Below are positions 19,502 to 33,500 of a stretch of 64,000 nt of DNA, piece by piece. Numbering within the stretch: position 1 is the stretch's first letter; each line of letters begins with the position of its first letter. The stretch comes from Ophiodon elongatus (taxonomy: Eukaryota; Chordata; Actinopteri; Perciformes; Hexagrammidae), in NCBI GenBank assembly GCA_016806645.1, contig JACSYO010000471.1:1576501-1640500 (forward strand), given 5' to 3'. Under the pieces are notes generated by a model. That model made no database searches. It was given only the letters and a program-made list of their open reading frames with translations, and was not told the DNA's origin. Both the position numbers and the translations under genes were made by a program.

Positions 19502-22500
19502 TCACTCGATGCCTTTAGCCTTCAGCTCCTCTTTGACTCTGCTCAGGTAGCCAGGATCAGGATACCCAAACCTGTGCAAGCAGATTATGTACAAGTGTTA
19601 ATGCATAACATTGGCAACATTTCAGCAGACTTAACATTAAAAAGAAAGAAGAGATTTTGGCTACTGTACCTCTCTGATCCTCCTGTAATGTTGGTCTTGT
19701 GGTGAATGTCGTTCCAGGTCACTTGGTTTTCCATCCCAGATGTTACGGATATCCCAACAGTGAAAATGAGCTTCTGGTCAAATGCTTTCTTCAACAGGTG
19801 CAGCACCTCTCGGCCCTCTTGGTTGTCTGGCAGATATGCTGTTCTGTTAATACCAGAAAAGTACTTCCCAGGATTTGAATGTTTTTCCTGCAGAAGGAAA
19901 AAGAGAAGTAAAAATACCTGACTACCATATTAGAAATAAACTTAAAAGTTACCAAATTGACAAAATGTCTTAAAATATTTAAATGCAGGCATTTACCGTC
20001 TGTGTTCCACTTGGAATATTATAGGATATGGTTATTGTGCCGAAGGCTGAGAATCCAGGGAGGGATGACGAAGTTCCTTTCCACGTCATTGTCCCATTCG
20101 GCTGGTCTCCCTCCACCCGACCAAAGACATATTTGCAAACAGGACAGATGGGTCCCATGCTTTGTCTTGATTTTGCCAGGCATTCTTCACAAAATTCATG
20201 TTTACACTTGAGCTGTTTCTTTTTGGTAAATTTGTCCATGCATATAGGACAGTCTTCGTCTGCTGGGTCGCCTGCTGTTGCTCCCCCTCCTGTTGCTCCC
20301 CCTCCTGTTGCTCCCCCTCCTGTGGGTGCTTCAGTGTTGTATCCTGATGGTCCAGTCAACCCACGTCCACCAGAGGCTCCCTCTGACTGCAAGTCAGTCA
20401 ACCCACTGGCACCGTTTCGTAGGGTGAAGCTCAAAGGTGATGTGGCAATCTTCTGGTACAGTTGAAGAAGAGCTCTGACAGCATGGCTCTCCATTGGCGC
20501 GTTTCCTCCATATTTTGTGGAGCAAACTTCGACTTTGACTTTTCCCTCACTGGTGGATGAGATTTTAACGTCCACACCAAACTTAGTTTTGATCTTAGCT
20601 ACTTGCTCTCCAAAGGAAGTAGTAATCCGCTCCCAGTGGCTCTCCTCCATGGTTATTCCAGCATTGACAAGAGGGTCTTTGATGCTCATGTCAATCTTCG
20701 GTGATGTGTCTTGAGACGGCCATGTAGACTCTCCAACCCAAGTTCTGGCATTTGTTGCTCCGGTAAAGGACTTGCTGAGGAGAGCTTGAATTGGTCTTGG
20801 CGCCCATGCGGTGATTTCGTCAGCGGCTAGAGTAATCAAAAGCTTGTTTTCCTTTGTCTGGACGATATTCATTGTCTCCTTCCACTCTTCTGCATCAAAT
20901 TTCTTGAGAGGAATAATTGAGCCATTTGATTCACCCAAGCACTTCTGGACAAGGTTTGTGAACTCAGAGAGAGCTTTTGTTGGGCGTCCATCTTTCTGGT
21001 CTTCTTGAAATGTCACATTTACTTCTGCCATGATTTTGACTCCATTTTCTTTCTCTATACGTTGAATTTCCTCCCTGTAGATGTGGTTCACGTACCAGAA
21101 ATGGTTCACTGGGACAGAACAAGTAACTGCCTCCTCTCCTGCTGTAGAAACTGCACTATGCTGCACCAGAAGTGGCACTTCCTCCTGAAAAAATACAATG
21201 TACTAACTTAGTAAAAAGCCATAAGTTTTAATGTAATTCCTTCCTACAGATTCTCGACACAGTACATACGTCATGTTGCTCTGACACAGATGAAGGAGGA
21301 AGATGGATTGAAGCTCCCTCTGGTGCTTGTGTCTTAACCTCTCGCGGTGTCAATGAAACAGACGTTATATTGACTGTTTTTCCATCTCGCCCCTTCAGTT
21401 GTTGTCCATTTAGTTTCTGAAGGTCACTCAGGGCTTAAAAAGAAAACAAACACAAAATCAGTATATTTCCCAAAATATTATAGTAAAAAAATAATTACAA
21501 AAAAAAAAATAACAATTTGTAACTTTCATACTATACCTGGAGCTGGTTGAAAACTAATCACAGCACTCCCATCTTCATAGACATTTAACACATTGCAGTC
21601 TCCTTGGAATTGCTTGTTGTTGTTGGCCCAACTCTGAAGAATTTTCTCCAGTTCAACTTTACATTTCTGCTGTTGAAAACCCTCTGACCAGTCGACTGAG
21701 ATAGTGATTTGAACTTCTTCTTTGTTCTATTATAAAATCATCAAAGCCAGAAAACATGTTACGGTGCATTACTGAGCAAGATAGTAAAAAATCCTTGATA
21801 CCATTCAGCCTAAAAGGTCTGGTTTCAAAAAATTACTTTCTCTAGAGAATTGTAAAAATAGTAAATACAAAGACTGATTGACTCCATTGTCACAGTTTAA
21901 AAACAGAAAAAAAGCTAATTGATTACTTTTTTGTCATATTTTGTTTTTGCATGTTCCGTACATGACATTGAGGTCATGTACATGTATATGGTATTGGAGG
22001 TAATGTTTTTTTTTTTTTACTTAACTAACATTGCTTTAATTACGTTACAGTTGTACATAATGTTGATAACCTAGTTGCAATGCAATGTTAATTGAATAGA
22101 ATATGACCTAGGCAGACAGCCTCAATACAGCGAAACATAGCAGGCCGTGATAGACCAGCATTGTCTGTCCTGGGAACGTGTGACTGGTTTTCCATACTTT
22201 CTCTTTCACTTACACTTTACAGAAAAACATACACGTACATACAACCGGTTTTAAAATGTATAAAAACTGCTCATGTCTTGGAAATGTCACCGCCACTGTG
22301 TCCACAATGCGCACCAGCATAATAATAATAATAATAATAATATGAAGAAAATAGAGTTGCACCAGACTGAGTGGAGTTAGGCTTTGTGCTGTTGAACACG
22401 TAAGCACACAAACACCTACCTCAGCATTCTTGTGATCAGGCGTCGGAGCCTGCTGGCTTCCGTTGGTGAACTACAGGATATTAAAAAATAAAAGTGCAGC

Positions 22501-22656
22501 ATGGAACATTTTAAATACATTTTTAACTGAACACAGTCTCTGTAAATATCCACACGAAAGGCCACAGCTCCCTAAACAATTGTCTTTCAACATTAGTTCG
22601 CGTCGGTTGACACAGCTGCTCACCTCCATGGGCTCCTCTGCGTCACAGCCTGCCAT
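19502..22656 (-). CDS. dtx3l: Deltex-family E3 ubiquitin ligase, DTX3L-like (copy B, apparently intact)
   Basis: Exons on the minus strand: 22,624-22,656 (ATG at 22,654-22,656), 22,420-22,470, 21,537-21,726, 21,270-21,433, 19,997-21,184, 19,670-19,887, 19,502-19,571, giving 637 residues in a continuous frame. The N-terminal exons resemble the RRM-like part of DTX3L (VDWSEGFQQQ, GSAVISF). A flexible repeat of GGGAT units precedes the RING at about residues 458-496 (CPICMDKF, CKHEFCEEC, CPVC). The DTC domain follows (NPGKYFSG, AYLPDNQEG, TWNDIHHKT, FGYPDPGYL). In mammals DTX3L pairs with PARP9 in interferon-stimulated ubiquitination at DNA damage and antiviral sites. That role is family knowledge, not shown here. 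The donor at 21,268-21,269 is GTATGT, the site mutated in copy A. RING-end Tyr (CPVCKY) replaces Asp of copy A. Human DTX3L is longer (about 740 residues). Confidence 0.88.
22319..22342 (+). repeat. (ATA)n microsatellite
   Basis: Eight ATA/AAT units in a dtx3l intron. They lie in the ~554 bp that copy A has lost. Confidence 0.9.
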
Positions 22657-22987
22657 GTCGAGTCTTCTTCCTTCCGTCTCAGTTAAAACAACCAACAAGT
22701 ATTTATGTTATGCATCAAAACTGTCAAATGGCAGCATTATGTTAAAAATGAATTGTTTCGCTCCACTCCACTTTCCTTTACGGCACGCTAACGCTAAACT
22801 TCGATGGGTTATAAGTTTGCCTTCAATGTTTCTTATTTCCTCAATTTTCCTCCCCACGCTTTGTCACAAACTTTACATCAACTTTTTGAGCATTCATACA
22901 GCACGTAAAATATGAATTTATAACGCATACGAGTCGACTTACCTTCAACTGGCTCTCAACTTAAATCGCAGCTTCTTCCTGATAAAT

Positions 22988-22999
22988 GAAAGTGAAAGT
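22988..22999 (-). promoter_or_regulatory. ISRE-like site of dtx3l copy B
   Basis: Same GAAAGTGAAAGT motif as in copy A, just upstream of the probable untranslated exon (22,943 onward, donor GTAAGT). It suggests interferon control of the intact ligase. Confidence 0.6.
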
Positions 23000-23395
23000 A
23001 TTGTAACTCCGCGAGACGAGACACGTGACGTCACAGTGTAGGCTCCAACACCAGAGCCATTTCACTTGTACTAAGTGAGGTTGTGAGTGTATTGGTTCTG
23101 GGATCAGTTGAAGTTTCCCCATCAGCTGCAGCATTGCATCAGCTATTTCTCCTGGTGTACACACAGCAGACTTAACGGCAAAACAAGACAAAAACACACA
23201 CTCAGAATAACATAACCTCACATATTATCACACAGAGACAAGCAAAACTCCGGACCATTCAGGGAATCGAAATCTTTCATGTAGACCGTTAGAGTCCACG
23301 TGTCCCCAGTTATTGCAAATCATACATCACACAAGAAACAAAACAAGTACAAAAAACAAGTACATGTAAATTCCAGGTCGACACACCCTCCAGAA

Positions 23396-24518
23396 CAGGC
23401 CTGGGCATTGTACGGCCCGCGGGCCACATCCGGCCCGCGGGCTGTCGCCGTCCGGCCCGCCGGGGGGTCAGTGGGAAATTAGGAATAAAACGTAAATAAG
23501 TGTACATGATGCACATTATACAGCTGCATTGCTTTTATTTTGAAGGCGACTGCTGCCGGGTTTTTTTTCTCAATTTCCGTACGTTGGTAAGATGGTGAGT
23601 GTGTGCGACCAGCAGCATCACTGCGATGTGGTGAACTGAGTTTACAGGAGATGTGAGTTAGAGTTAGAGTTTTTAACCAAACATGGACTTCTAAGTATTT
23701 ATTTACTTAAGTCGAAGGTGAAGCCGTGTGCTTAGTTAGTGGAGAACAGGTCGCAGTGTTTAAGGATCACAATGTGAATCACCATGACGAGACACAACAC
23801 GCACAGCAACACAACAAGGCTCATTTTTGGTTCAGAATATGTTGTTTCTCTTTGGATCTACCTCCATATGTAAACAAACATTCTCCGTGATAAAGATAGA
23901 TACAGATACAGAGTCAGCTGTCCGTCTCATCTCCCCCTCAGACATTCAGCCTGACTCAGAGCTTCGTTCAAGCCAACACAGACAAGGTTTCTCACATTGA
24001 ACAGGAAAACAGAAAATGAAAATTTTATTGCAGAAACTTGATCCCAGTCAGTGTTTTATTATATATTGATATTTAATATGTATATTTGTTTGGATCATTA
24101 TTCCTGCTTCAGATGTTTAAGGTGGAGCTTATTTTAACTCCTTTATACACTGTTTTTCAGTTTGGGAAGTTAGGATGGGTTTGAAAAAAAAATCTTTAAA
24201 ATGTTAATGTGCAAAGTAAAAAGTACAATATTTCCCTCTGAGATGTAGTGGAGTGGAAGTAAATAGTTGAATAAAATGGAAACACTCAAGTAAAGTACCT
24301 TGCATTTGTACTTAAGTAATTATACTTGGTTACATTCCACCACTGATCATGACATTCACTCTTACCACTCGCAGCTTATCAAAACCATACAATGTACTGC
24401 TTTTTATAAAGAGGTGGCATAATATTGAACAGGATTGAGTTCAGTCTATTGGTCCGGCCCTCAACAACAGTCCTTGTTTCTCATGTGGCCCCTTGGGAAA
24501 AATAATTGCCCACCCCTG
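23396..24518 (+). mobile_element. Non-autonomous hAT-type DNA element
   Basis: Ends CAGGCCTGGGCA and TGCCCACCCCTG are imperfect 12-bp inverted repeats. An 8-bp target-site duplication CTCCAGAA lies on both sides (23,388-23,395 and 24,519-24,526), the size produced by hAT transposases. The inside holds no transposase frame. A second fish repeat, ending ACATTCCACCACTG at 24,345, is nested inside. Confidence 0.8.
24180..24345 (-). mobile_element. Nested fragment of a CAGTGGTGGAA-ended fish element
   Basis: On the minus strand it starts CAGTGGTGGAATGTAACCAA and continues with TACTTAAGTAC-type sequence. I recognise this as a very common teleost hAT-like terminal sequence. The left limit is approximate. 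Confidence 0.55.
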
Positions 24519-24526
24519 CTCCAGAA

Positions 24527-25152
24527 CCACACCCCTCCTTAAAATCTTAGCAAATTCTTAAAATCTTCACAAACGATTCAAATGTGTCTGAATCGGTATT
24601 TATATCCATTTATATCCCAGAGTTTGAAATATCTATCTCCAAATGGCTGTCTGTCAGACCAGGGAAAGGAACAGTAGTGATGGCGGAGTTAAAGACAAGG
24701 TCTGAATCAAATGTCATCCATTGAGGTTGCATATCTAAAAGTGTGTGACAAATAAACACACCTATCTTAACATTTAACGCACCTGACAGCTAAAGTAAAT
24801 AACATACAACATTAATACACTTTAATAGAAATTGTAGTTACATAACCTCATGGACATTTATTCTTAATGGCTATCTTCTACATTTGAAGTTTCTCCATAT
24901 AATTTTCCATTTTAATTCATTTTCTTCACCCACTTTATACCCACAGTACATCTGTTATTTCAATATTTAAGTCATCCACTAACAAAGCAGTTTCATTTGC
25001 GCTATCAATCAATTAAAGAAAGAAGGGTTTAAAATAGAAACAGTAAATAACTTGGTTATACAATGTATAAAAGAAACGTGTATAAAACTGTTTCAGTCTA
25101 ATGCCCCAAAAACTGTTTCACAAAAAGAAGAAAGTGAGATGTGCGAAATGTG
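24527..25152. other. Intergenic spacer between dtx3l copy B and esyt1
   Basis: AT-rich DNA with no recognisable gene or repeat. Confidence 0.6.
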
Positions 25153-25833
25153 TTTATTTTTGTCATACCATCTTTCAACAAACAGCATTGGATCTGATCA
25201 AAATTCTTAGCAAATATACACAAAATCAAACATGATATAATTGTGACGTAGGTGGAACAAATATATGTCTTGTAAAAAATAAAAAGAAGAAAATTCTTAT
25301 AAAAATCATTTTCAAAAGCAATTTCAAAACACAAACATAGCAAGATGCTGTGAAATATAGAATAACTTCAATGTAAGCCTGTCATAAAACAGAACCAAAC
25401 AAACTGCACTTCAAGATAGACTCAGATCTAAAACATTATTGCACCAAGAAAAGCAAACAAAACAAGAAAATATGACTTCGTTCCTTCTGGATCTGTTCAT
25501 CTTTCACTTGCTCCACACAATCTTAAAATTATTATCTCTTCATATAGTAAAGTATCCTTCAGTCAATATGAACTTTCACTCTGTCCTTCTCAACTCAGCT
25601 ACATCAGCCTACTTACTTTGGTTTAGTATTGATGTATGTGAATATACAGTGCAGTCCAATTCTATACTATATGGTAATACGTGGAGAGGTGGGTGAATGC
25701 AGGTAAGGCTGCCGCGGTGGTACTGTATGCAGAGGTGGGGAGGAGAAGGCATCAATGTGAGTTACAGCAGTGGCACAATGCCGGGTTGAGTGGTGACATC
25801 ATCATTGAACTTTGACACTAGCGAGCAGAACGA
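25153..25833 (-). other. esyt1: esyt1 3' UTR with polyadenylation signal
   Basis: On the minus strand AATAAA occurs at 25,158-25,153, about 0.68 kb after the stop at 25,836-25,834. The intervening sequence is non-coding. Confidence 0.5.
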
Positions 25834-27419
25834 CTATTCAGCTTCATCTTTCAGGGTGAACCTGGAATAAATAGAGGGACAAAGACATTAAACAATGAAA
25901 AAGAAAAACAGGTGCACAGTGAAGAGATCCTAGACAGAAACTTCTCAACTTCCTCCTGCATGATAGCCAACATCTCTGCTATCCGTACACATATTACAAA
26001 TCGTCAAAATAACCTAAATACACGGCTTCATCCTCCTCAAAGCTCCACAGGAGGCAGCGTATTTAGCCACTTTGGTGAAACATTGTTCAACTGAGCATAT
26101 GGATGGAAAGGGACAGCAGACATGGGGTTTATGCTTTCAGAGTAGTTCAGGTGTTGTCATTAATCCACGCTGACCACAGCCCCTGTCCTCGGTCAGTGAG
26201 GAAACTATGAACTTTTTGCAGCCACCTTTCAATCCGAGTATCACTTTAACAAACTTGCACACAGTCTACTCTGCTCACCATTCTGTGACACCAGAAACCA
26301 GGTCAACCTGGGCCAACTCGATCTGCACCTAAAGAATAGGAATGACATGTCAACACCAAGCTGCACATACATCTTATGTATTTGCAGTATTTCTGCGTGT
26401 ATTCGGTGCACTTCAGAGTGAAAGAATTTGAAAGCTAGGAACACATTCCAAAACGGTTAAAAATGACGATGCAGGCTAGCATTAGTGCACAGCTGTATAA
26501 GTGTGGATTCAACAAAGTTATCTCAATGTGTGGTGCGGAGGAGTCACATACAGTATGACATTCTTTGGATACCCTGATGGTCACTTGTTAGCCTTAGACT
26601 GACCTGTCCAAGGATGTCGCGGCTCCTGAACGAGGCCGAGTTATTCTTCACTGATACATTGAGGCGCTTGAACCTCATTTCATCCACAGACAGATCATAC
26701 TCAAACCTTAAAAAAAATAAAAAAATAAAAATCGACAAAGATTATTCAATGTGAACACTGACACTAACAAAGATCTTAAGAGATTGATAAAAACAGCACA
26801 GGAATGTAATGATAATACAATTAACTAATTATTTAACTACCTCTCATTGTATTCTGGGTTGAGGTCTCTTTTCTTCACTGCCGTCTTCCTCTTGGTGGCC
26901 TTGCTTTTGTCTGGCAGCAGCATGAGGGAGACATAGCTGTCTACTCCATCCTTACTTTGAGACAACAGACCTCTGAACACAGAAAGAGGAAGCATATCTT
27001 AAATAACTGTGTCCCGAGTACATTAGCGCAATATAGTGCCTCTTTGCAAACTAGAGCTGTTATCAACAATGTCCTGTTTGTTAAGCGCTAGGCTTCTCTT
27101 AAAGGGTAGGTTCCAAAGTTACTATAAACATAAACGATTATCTGGAAAAAAAAACTTGATATAAAGCTTGAATTGGAAAATGAGACAATAACAATGCCTC
27201 AGATATTAAAAATATCAACGTTTTATCATTGGTGAGAACACACTCCGACTAATACACCGTATTTGAGGAAGCACACCTGCAGCCATGGACGATGACGGTG
27301 AGATGGCTCTCCTGCGAGGCATAAGAAAGAGACAACTTCACCTGCCCGGATCCACATCCAAAAGAAGCACACGGCAGACTCTCTGAACTTATCATATCCA
27401 CCATTTTGGAATGTAGAAC
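25834..27419 (-). other. esyt1: esyt1: terminal C2 domain (C2E equivalent)
   Basis: Five exons encode GQVKLSLSYAS, ESHLTVIVHGC, VDSYVSLMLLPDKSK, KRDLNPEYNERFEY and a short acidic end FTLKDEAE. This C2 domain has a different exon pattern from the cassettes. It corresponds to human C2E, which contacts the plasma membrane in the family. Confidence 0.85.
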
Positions 27420-30400
27420 CTATTGAACAGGAAGAACAAGTGTAATTGTTAATTTGTTGTTATGTATTACTATACATATGTGTGTGTTTGGGCAGATGTG
27501 TTTGTCACCTTGAGTTCAGCCCTCAGCAGGATCTGACTCTCAGATGCAGCTCCATCCAGCTGGAACCACTGGTCCAGGACCAGTTGTGGCTCTGCAAGCA
27601 GCTCCTTCACAGGAATCACCAGTGATCCCATTGGCTGGTCCCAACCACTGGACAACTGCAATGCAAGAAAGAAAAGGACTGAAAATAATCACAACAACAT
27701 CATTGCTGTGAAATGTGAGATGCCGAATAAATGTAAATAAATGTCTTGCCTTTACTACAAGCATCTGATGTTTAGGGTCGTGGACCAGGAAGTAGAAATA
27801 CTCATTCCACTGAGGATTGGAGCCGCGCTCACACAGCTTAAAAGATGAAAATATATGGTAGAGTTGTTACAAAAATAATGTATCTATCAGACTGACAATA
27901 GACCACCATGCATCAAAAGTCTCACTTTGGTTTTGTAGGTTGTTTCACCCAAAACAAGTTCAGCTCCTGCTTTGGGTTCCTTTCCACTCTTCTTCAACTA
28001 TCCAGGGAGAGAGAGGCATTCAAGTTTATCATATGAAAAATCTTTTTCCTTATTGCATTGTATGTAAATATAGTACAGGTGACTTACAGGTAATGAATGT
28101 GCACTCTCCAAGTGGACAAACAGTAGAGCAGCAGAGGGGACAGCTTTGTTTTGATAGGACTGGAGAGATTGAAGCTGCAGCACCTGTGACATGGAGCAAA
28201 GCCAGGTAGGACGTAGATAATGGTTTTGCAGGGTGGATAATGTGTCCTGCGTGTTGGAATGTGACTAGACCGCGTCATCTATGAGGCTGCTTTGTCATGG
28301 ACACGTAAATAGTGCTTGTTTAAAGAGTGTCAGATTAAACAGTGGGTGACAGGGCGGTAAACACAAGTAAGGACCGACCTGGTCAAGGCTGACTGAATGA
28401 GACACTGTAGGAACCCATTCCAGTATCAAGTGGACCCGACCAGACTTCACATCATTCAGAGTGTACCACTGCAACAGAGACAAAGTTATTTAAAGAAGCA
28501 GGGCAACGCCCTTAACACAAGGAAATGACACAGAACAGAGTGAAGAAATCACGTGGCACGGCTTCAGATCATGAATTATTGACTGACCTGATCTGTGTAC
28601 TCGGATCTGATGACCTCATTTAGCTCAATACTGAATCTGTGAACAGGAAAATAGGCAAATGATTAACAAGAGGTCTTACTTCCAGAAATGAAGTATGACG
28701 ACGTTATGGTGCATATCAATAATACTTAATGAAAACTGAAGAAAATAAATCAACCCCCTAGATTAATAAAGATAATTTCCAGATATTTGTAAATCCCCCT
28801 CCTGTAAATATTTCATAAATCCACTAACATCAAATATTCAGTCTATGTTAATGATTGGCAGCTGCTGGACCCCACTGTGAATGGCTATTGCATTTCAGTA
28901 CAAAATTACGTAAAGTCGCAGGTGTATCTCTGTAATAATTCTTACTATGCAGATCAATGCACTCAGTATTCTACACTTTTTATCTGAAATACTTATACAA
29001 GTGACTGATAAACCAAAATTAAGAAACATACCTGCCAAGGAAGTCATCAGCATCTAAATCCTTGTCAAATGCTTCAAACTTGATCTCCTGGACACTGTGC
29101 CCACTCAAAACCAGCTGTTAAAAACAAACAAAACACATTTTTGTCCAAAATACTGTAAATGCAGTGAAATCCAAACAATATGCAATGCTTAACCTGAGAA
29201 TACTTCATACCTCATACATTTCCTTCCATGTTGGGTTGAGATTCTCCTTGATGACCTGACTTTTAAATGTAACTCCCCCTATGTTGATCTTGACATAGGG
29301 GTCGCTCTTGCCCTTCACCATGCCCCCCATCAGGTTATCCTTGGCAACCAGATTCTGGGCCTCCAGCAAGTGAATCCTCAGCAGCCCCTGCAGGATGAAG
29401 ACTGTAAATGTTACAAAACATAAAGCGAGTCACTGAACACACAACATAGTAGCTTGGTAATGTGAATCTACCATATGTGACTGGAAAACAGGCATTTTTT
29501 TTCTTTTTGTCATAATATGAGAATCATTTCTCTATAAGAAATTCCATCTTTGTCTATTTGAACATACCCACATGAGTAATACTAAAACCTGTCATTATAC
29601 TGCCTTTAGGAGCATATTATGCCACTGTAGTAAGTTAAGTCCATGGGAACTTACAAGATAGAGGATACTTTTCTAAGTTGTCTAATCTAAATTTGGTTTG
29701 TGAGAACTTGTTTTATAAGTAGTAAAGGTCCCGCCCTCACAACAGACTTCTGTAAATTGTATTAACGATACAATAGTTGGCACGTTTCATTTTGTGCCTC
29801 CTGTCTGGAAATTCCTCTTTTTTGACTAAAGCTGGCATGACACAGGTACCTATGCAGAAGTTCTGTGGAACACACACACCAGATCCACCAAACCACCAGA
29901 GGAAACTGAAATCTCCCCAGCAGAACATACAGTGATATTTAAAGTCAAGAGGAAGTGACACATTCACAGTGTTTGGAAAGAGGCTGGGGTTAGTCAGAAA
30001 ACCCAAATGATGAGGCTGAGAGTCATCTCGATGAATGGGGACATTTATATGGCAGGATATTACGGTTAGTATGATCAATTGTCAGACACACAGTTCTGAT
30101 GGAAACCTGGTCTAGACATTTTAAGATAATATGTTGTTTTTTCTTGATTGATGAAAACCATAACTCAACTGTTCACTTTGGCAGACGGGAGGAGGATGCT
30201 GCACATTGCTGTACACTGCTAAAGGAAGTGTTTACTTATTGTTTCAAATAATGCAATTATACAAAAAATAAAAAAGGGGCTGTGACGAAGGACAAATACC
30301 ACTGTTCAGTTGGTAGCAACTAATTATTTAACTTCCACTCTGCTAATCAAGGCATGAACCCACCTCTTCACCAAAGTCCTGACTGGGGGTTGTGTGTGGT

Positions 30401-30505
30401 CGAAGAACTTCCTCAGCTTCGGAGATTTCTGTGACCTCTGCTGGCCCCAGGGTGTCAGTGGGAAGACTAGTCACTGTGGCTTGAGCAAGGTTGCCTAAAC
30501 CAGAA

Positions 30506-30540
<35 letters not shown>

Positions 30541-33500
30541 GCAGAAATGTAAACATGGCTTAAACATTCTTATTAGGTCCATTATAAATATTATATTCCA
30601 ATTCATGGATCTTTGACGCAATAAAGGGTAAAAAATAAATATGTTCTTATTTGCTGTGACGTGGAGCTCACCCTGTTTGCCTTTGCTGCGGTTCAAAGTC
30701 TTCTTTAACTGCTGTGTCTGACTGCTTGGGATGCTCTTCTGGATCCGTTGGCTCCTCCACCAGCTGAGAAAATTACACGAAGGTTATGAAGGTGTAAATA
30801 GACAGATGAGCTTAGTTTAGATAGTTAAACGTGATAACAAATGACTATAATGCACTATGACTCACAGCAGCAGCAGGTAAAGTATCAAGTGCAGTGTGAA
30901 TGACAGCTGGCTCAGCGGCAGCAGCATCTTCTGCGAAGGCCGCAGCATCATCTGCTGCTTCAGAGTGTATGACCTCGCTGGATACGGCAATCGATCTGGA
31001 AATACACACTGATGTTACAAAACACCAAAGCCAGACTTCTGAGTGGAACTAACAACGGAGAATATTAGCTTTTATAGGAGCATATTCGCTTGTACATCCT
31101 ACCGACAGCCAGGCACTACACTTTTTATTTATTTATTTTTTATTAGCACTAGTTTATGTTTCAAACTTGTATTTATTGCTAACTTTTCTTAATATTTAAA
31201 ATACAGTAAGTGGTATGCAGTTGGTGTTTTCTTTTTAATAAGACCAAGGTACAATCTGAAGAGTTTTGTGTGTATTATTAAACCAGGCACACAACACTTA
31301 CTCATCCTTTGTCAGCTCTGAGCTTTTTTTGTCCTCAATGGCTGATGAAATAACCGTCTCTTCCTTCTTTGAACCAGTCGCAGAAGGCTGTGGAGCCTCA
31401 GTCATCCTTGAGCTCAGGACCTGTCAACAACACATTTTCTGTTGGCTATTGTGTGTATCAATGACAATGGTAACAATGCCCTGTGTGTGTCCTCTCTTAC
31501 CTTGAGTTCAGCCCTCAGTAAGATCTCACTTTCAGGTAAGGCTCCATCCAAAGGCATCCACTGGTCCAGGACCAGCTGTGGTTCAGAGAGCAGCTCTCTT
31601 ACAGGGACTACAATAGATCCCATTGGCTGGTCCCATGCGCTCGACAACTACAGAGAGAAGGACACATGAATAATGGCAGTCAGAGCGGGAGATGTTCCTG
31701 ACCCTCACAGCGGTCTTCAGCTACTGTTGTACAGTACACTCACTTTTATTATGAGCATCTCCTCTCTGGGGTTGCAAACCAGGAAGTAGAACGCCTCATC
31801 CCACTGAGGTGATCTGGAGCGATCACATACCTTCAGATAGAAAAAGAGGAGGGGTAAGTTGGGCGAGGGTTTGTTCTTTAAACTGGGCATGGAATAACAA
31901 TATCTATGCAATTATTGTAATCTGATTAATTTGTTACTTCTCTTTTTCTTAATAGAAAAACAGCCTAATAACGGTATCGGCAAGTATTACTGTCAAGCCT
32001 TGTCTTTTTCAATACCCCCAGTGGGGGGCGGCAAAGTTAAATCTTTTAAAACTTTAAACATAGGACCATTTAGTCATCTATCCCATAAAAATGTTTAACT
32101 ATTTGCCAACAAACTGGTTAGGTTTCTGGGAGATTATGATGGGGACTTCTTTATGACATTTTATTGACTTAATGATTAACAGAAATATTCACTAGTTGCA
32201 GTCTATGCTGGTATAGCAAAAGCGTGGGTTTGTTTAATGTCTTTATCATTAGTCTCATACCTTGGTTTTGTAGGTTGTTTTACCAAAAACAAGCTCGGCC
32301 CCAGCCTTGGGCTCCTTTCCACTTTTCTTAAACTGAACACAGAAAGACACATAACATTATGCGAGTAGTTTGTATTCGCTCACTGTAATTACAGCAACAA
32401 CAGGTCGAGATCCAACTTCCCTTTCTTTCAAAAAAAATGAAACATTCCTGAATAATTGCATCACGAAGTCCGACAACAGTGACTGCTGCTCAGCAAGCAA
32501 CAACCATTTATCAAAATCTTAATTTATTTTATCTAGTGAAGGCTTACAAAAACATTATCCTAAAGAGTAAAAGGAGTTTTTCACTTTATGCCAATAGAGC
32601 GTCGTTTTATCAACATGTGCTTTCCAAACTGTTGTCTATCTATAACTCTGAGACAGTACACTTATTATAGTGTTTTTCAGTACTAAATTACAAGGCACTC
32701 ACAGGCAATGAGTGTGCTCTGTCAACATAAACAAAGAGCAGGGCTGCAGAGGGAACAGTCTTGTTCCGGAAAGACTGGAGAGACTGCACATGCATCACCT
32801 GCAGCAGAGAATCACATGGAAAATACATTTCAATGACTCACAACTGATGTGCATGGTGAAATAAACAGGGTATCATCATGGAATAGAACTGATGTGGGAG
32901 GAATAGGCAACGCAATTGATACAGATTATAGATCTATGCGTGAATAGGGGAGAAAACATAAACAAATAATAAAAACTGCACTAACTTGGTCCAGGGGGTC
33001 ATTGTGCGACACAGCTGGTACCCACTCCAGTATCAGGCGAAGACGTCCAGACTTCACGCCATTTAGGGTGTACCACTGAAACAGAAAGGGACACTTACTG
33101 AATTCAAGCCGATGAGAACACCACCTAAGATGCAGTGAGGCAAACTATACTGACCTGGTCTGTGTACTGGGAACGGATGACGTCTGCCACACTGATTTGG
33201 TATCTGCTCAGAATGAAAACGATTTTGCACATTTTACACAAAACATTTTTTTAAAAATGAAGCCAGACGCTTTAATTACCCTAAAATGTTAAATCTAAAT
33301 TATTTATATTTTTCTAATGCTGTGAAAGGTTTGTTTACATGAGAAATGGTAGTAAACACGGAAGAGATAAAACTAGGAAGACTTGATAAACACCAAATAC
33401 TGATTATTACATAACTCAAACCGGACAGAAATATACCTGTAATTTATGTTTATGGTGAAATAACTACAGTTTGAGCGTGTACATATTGACCCACTGAACT

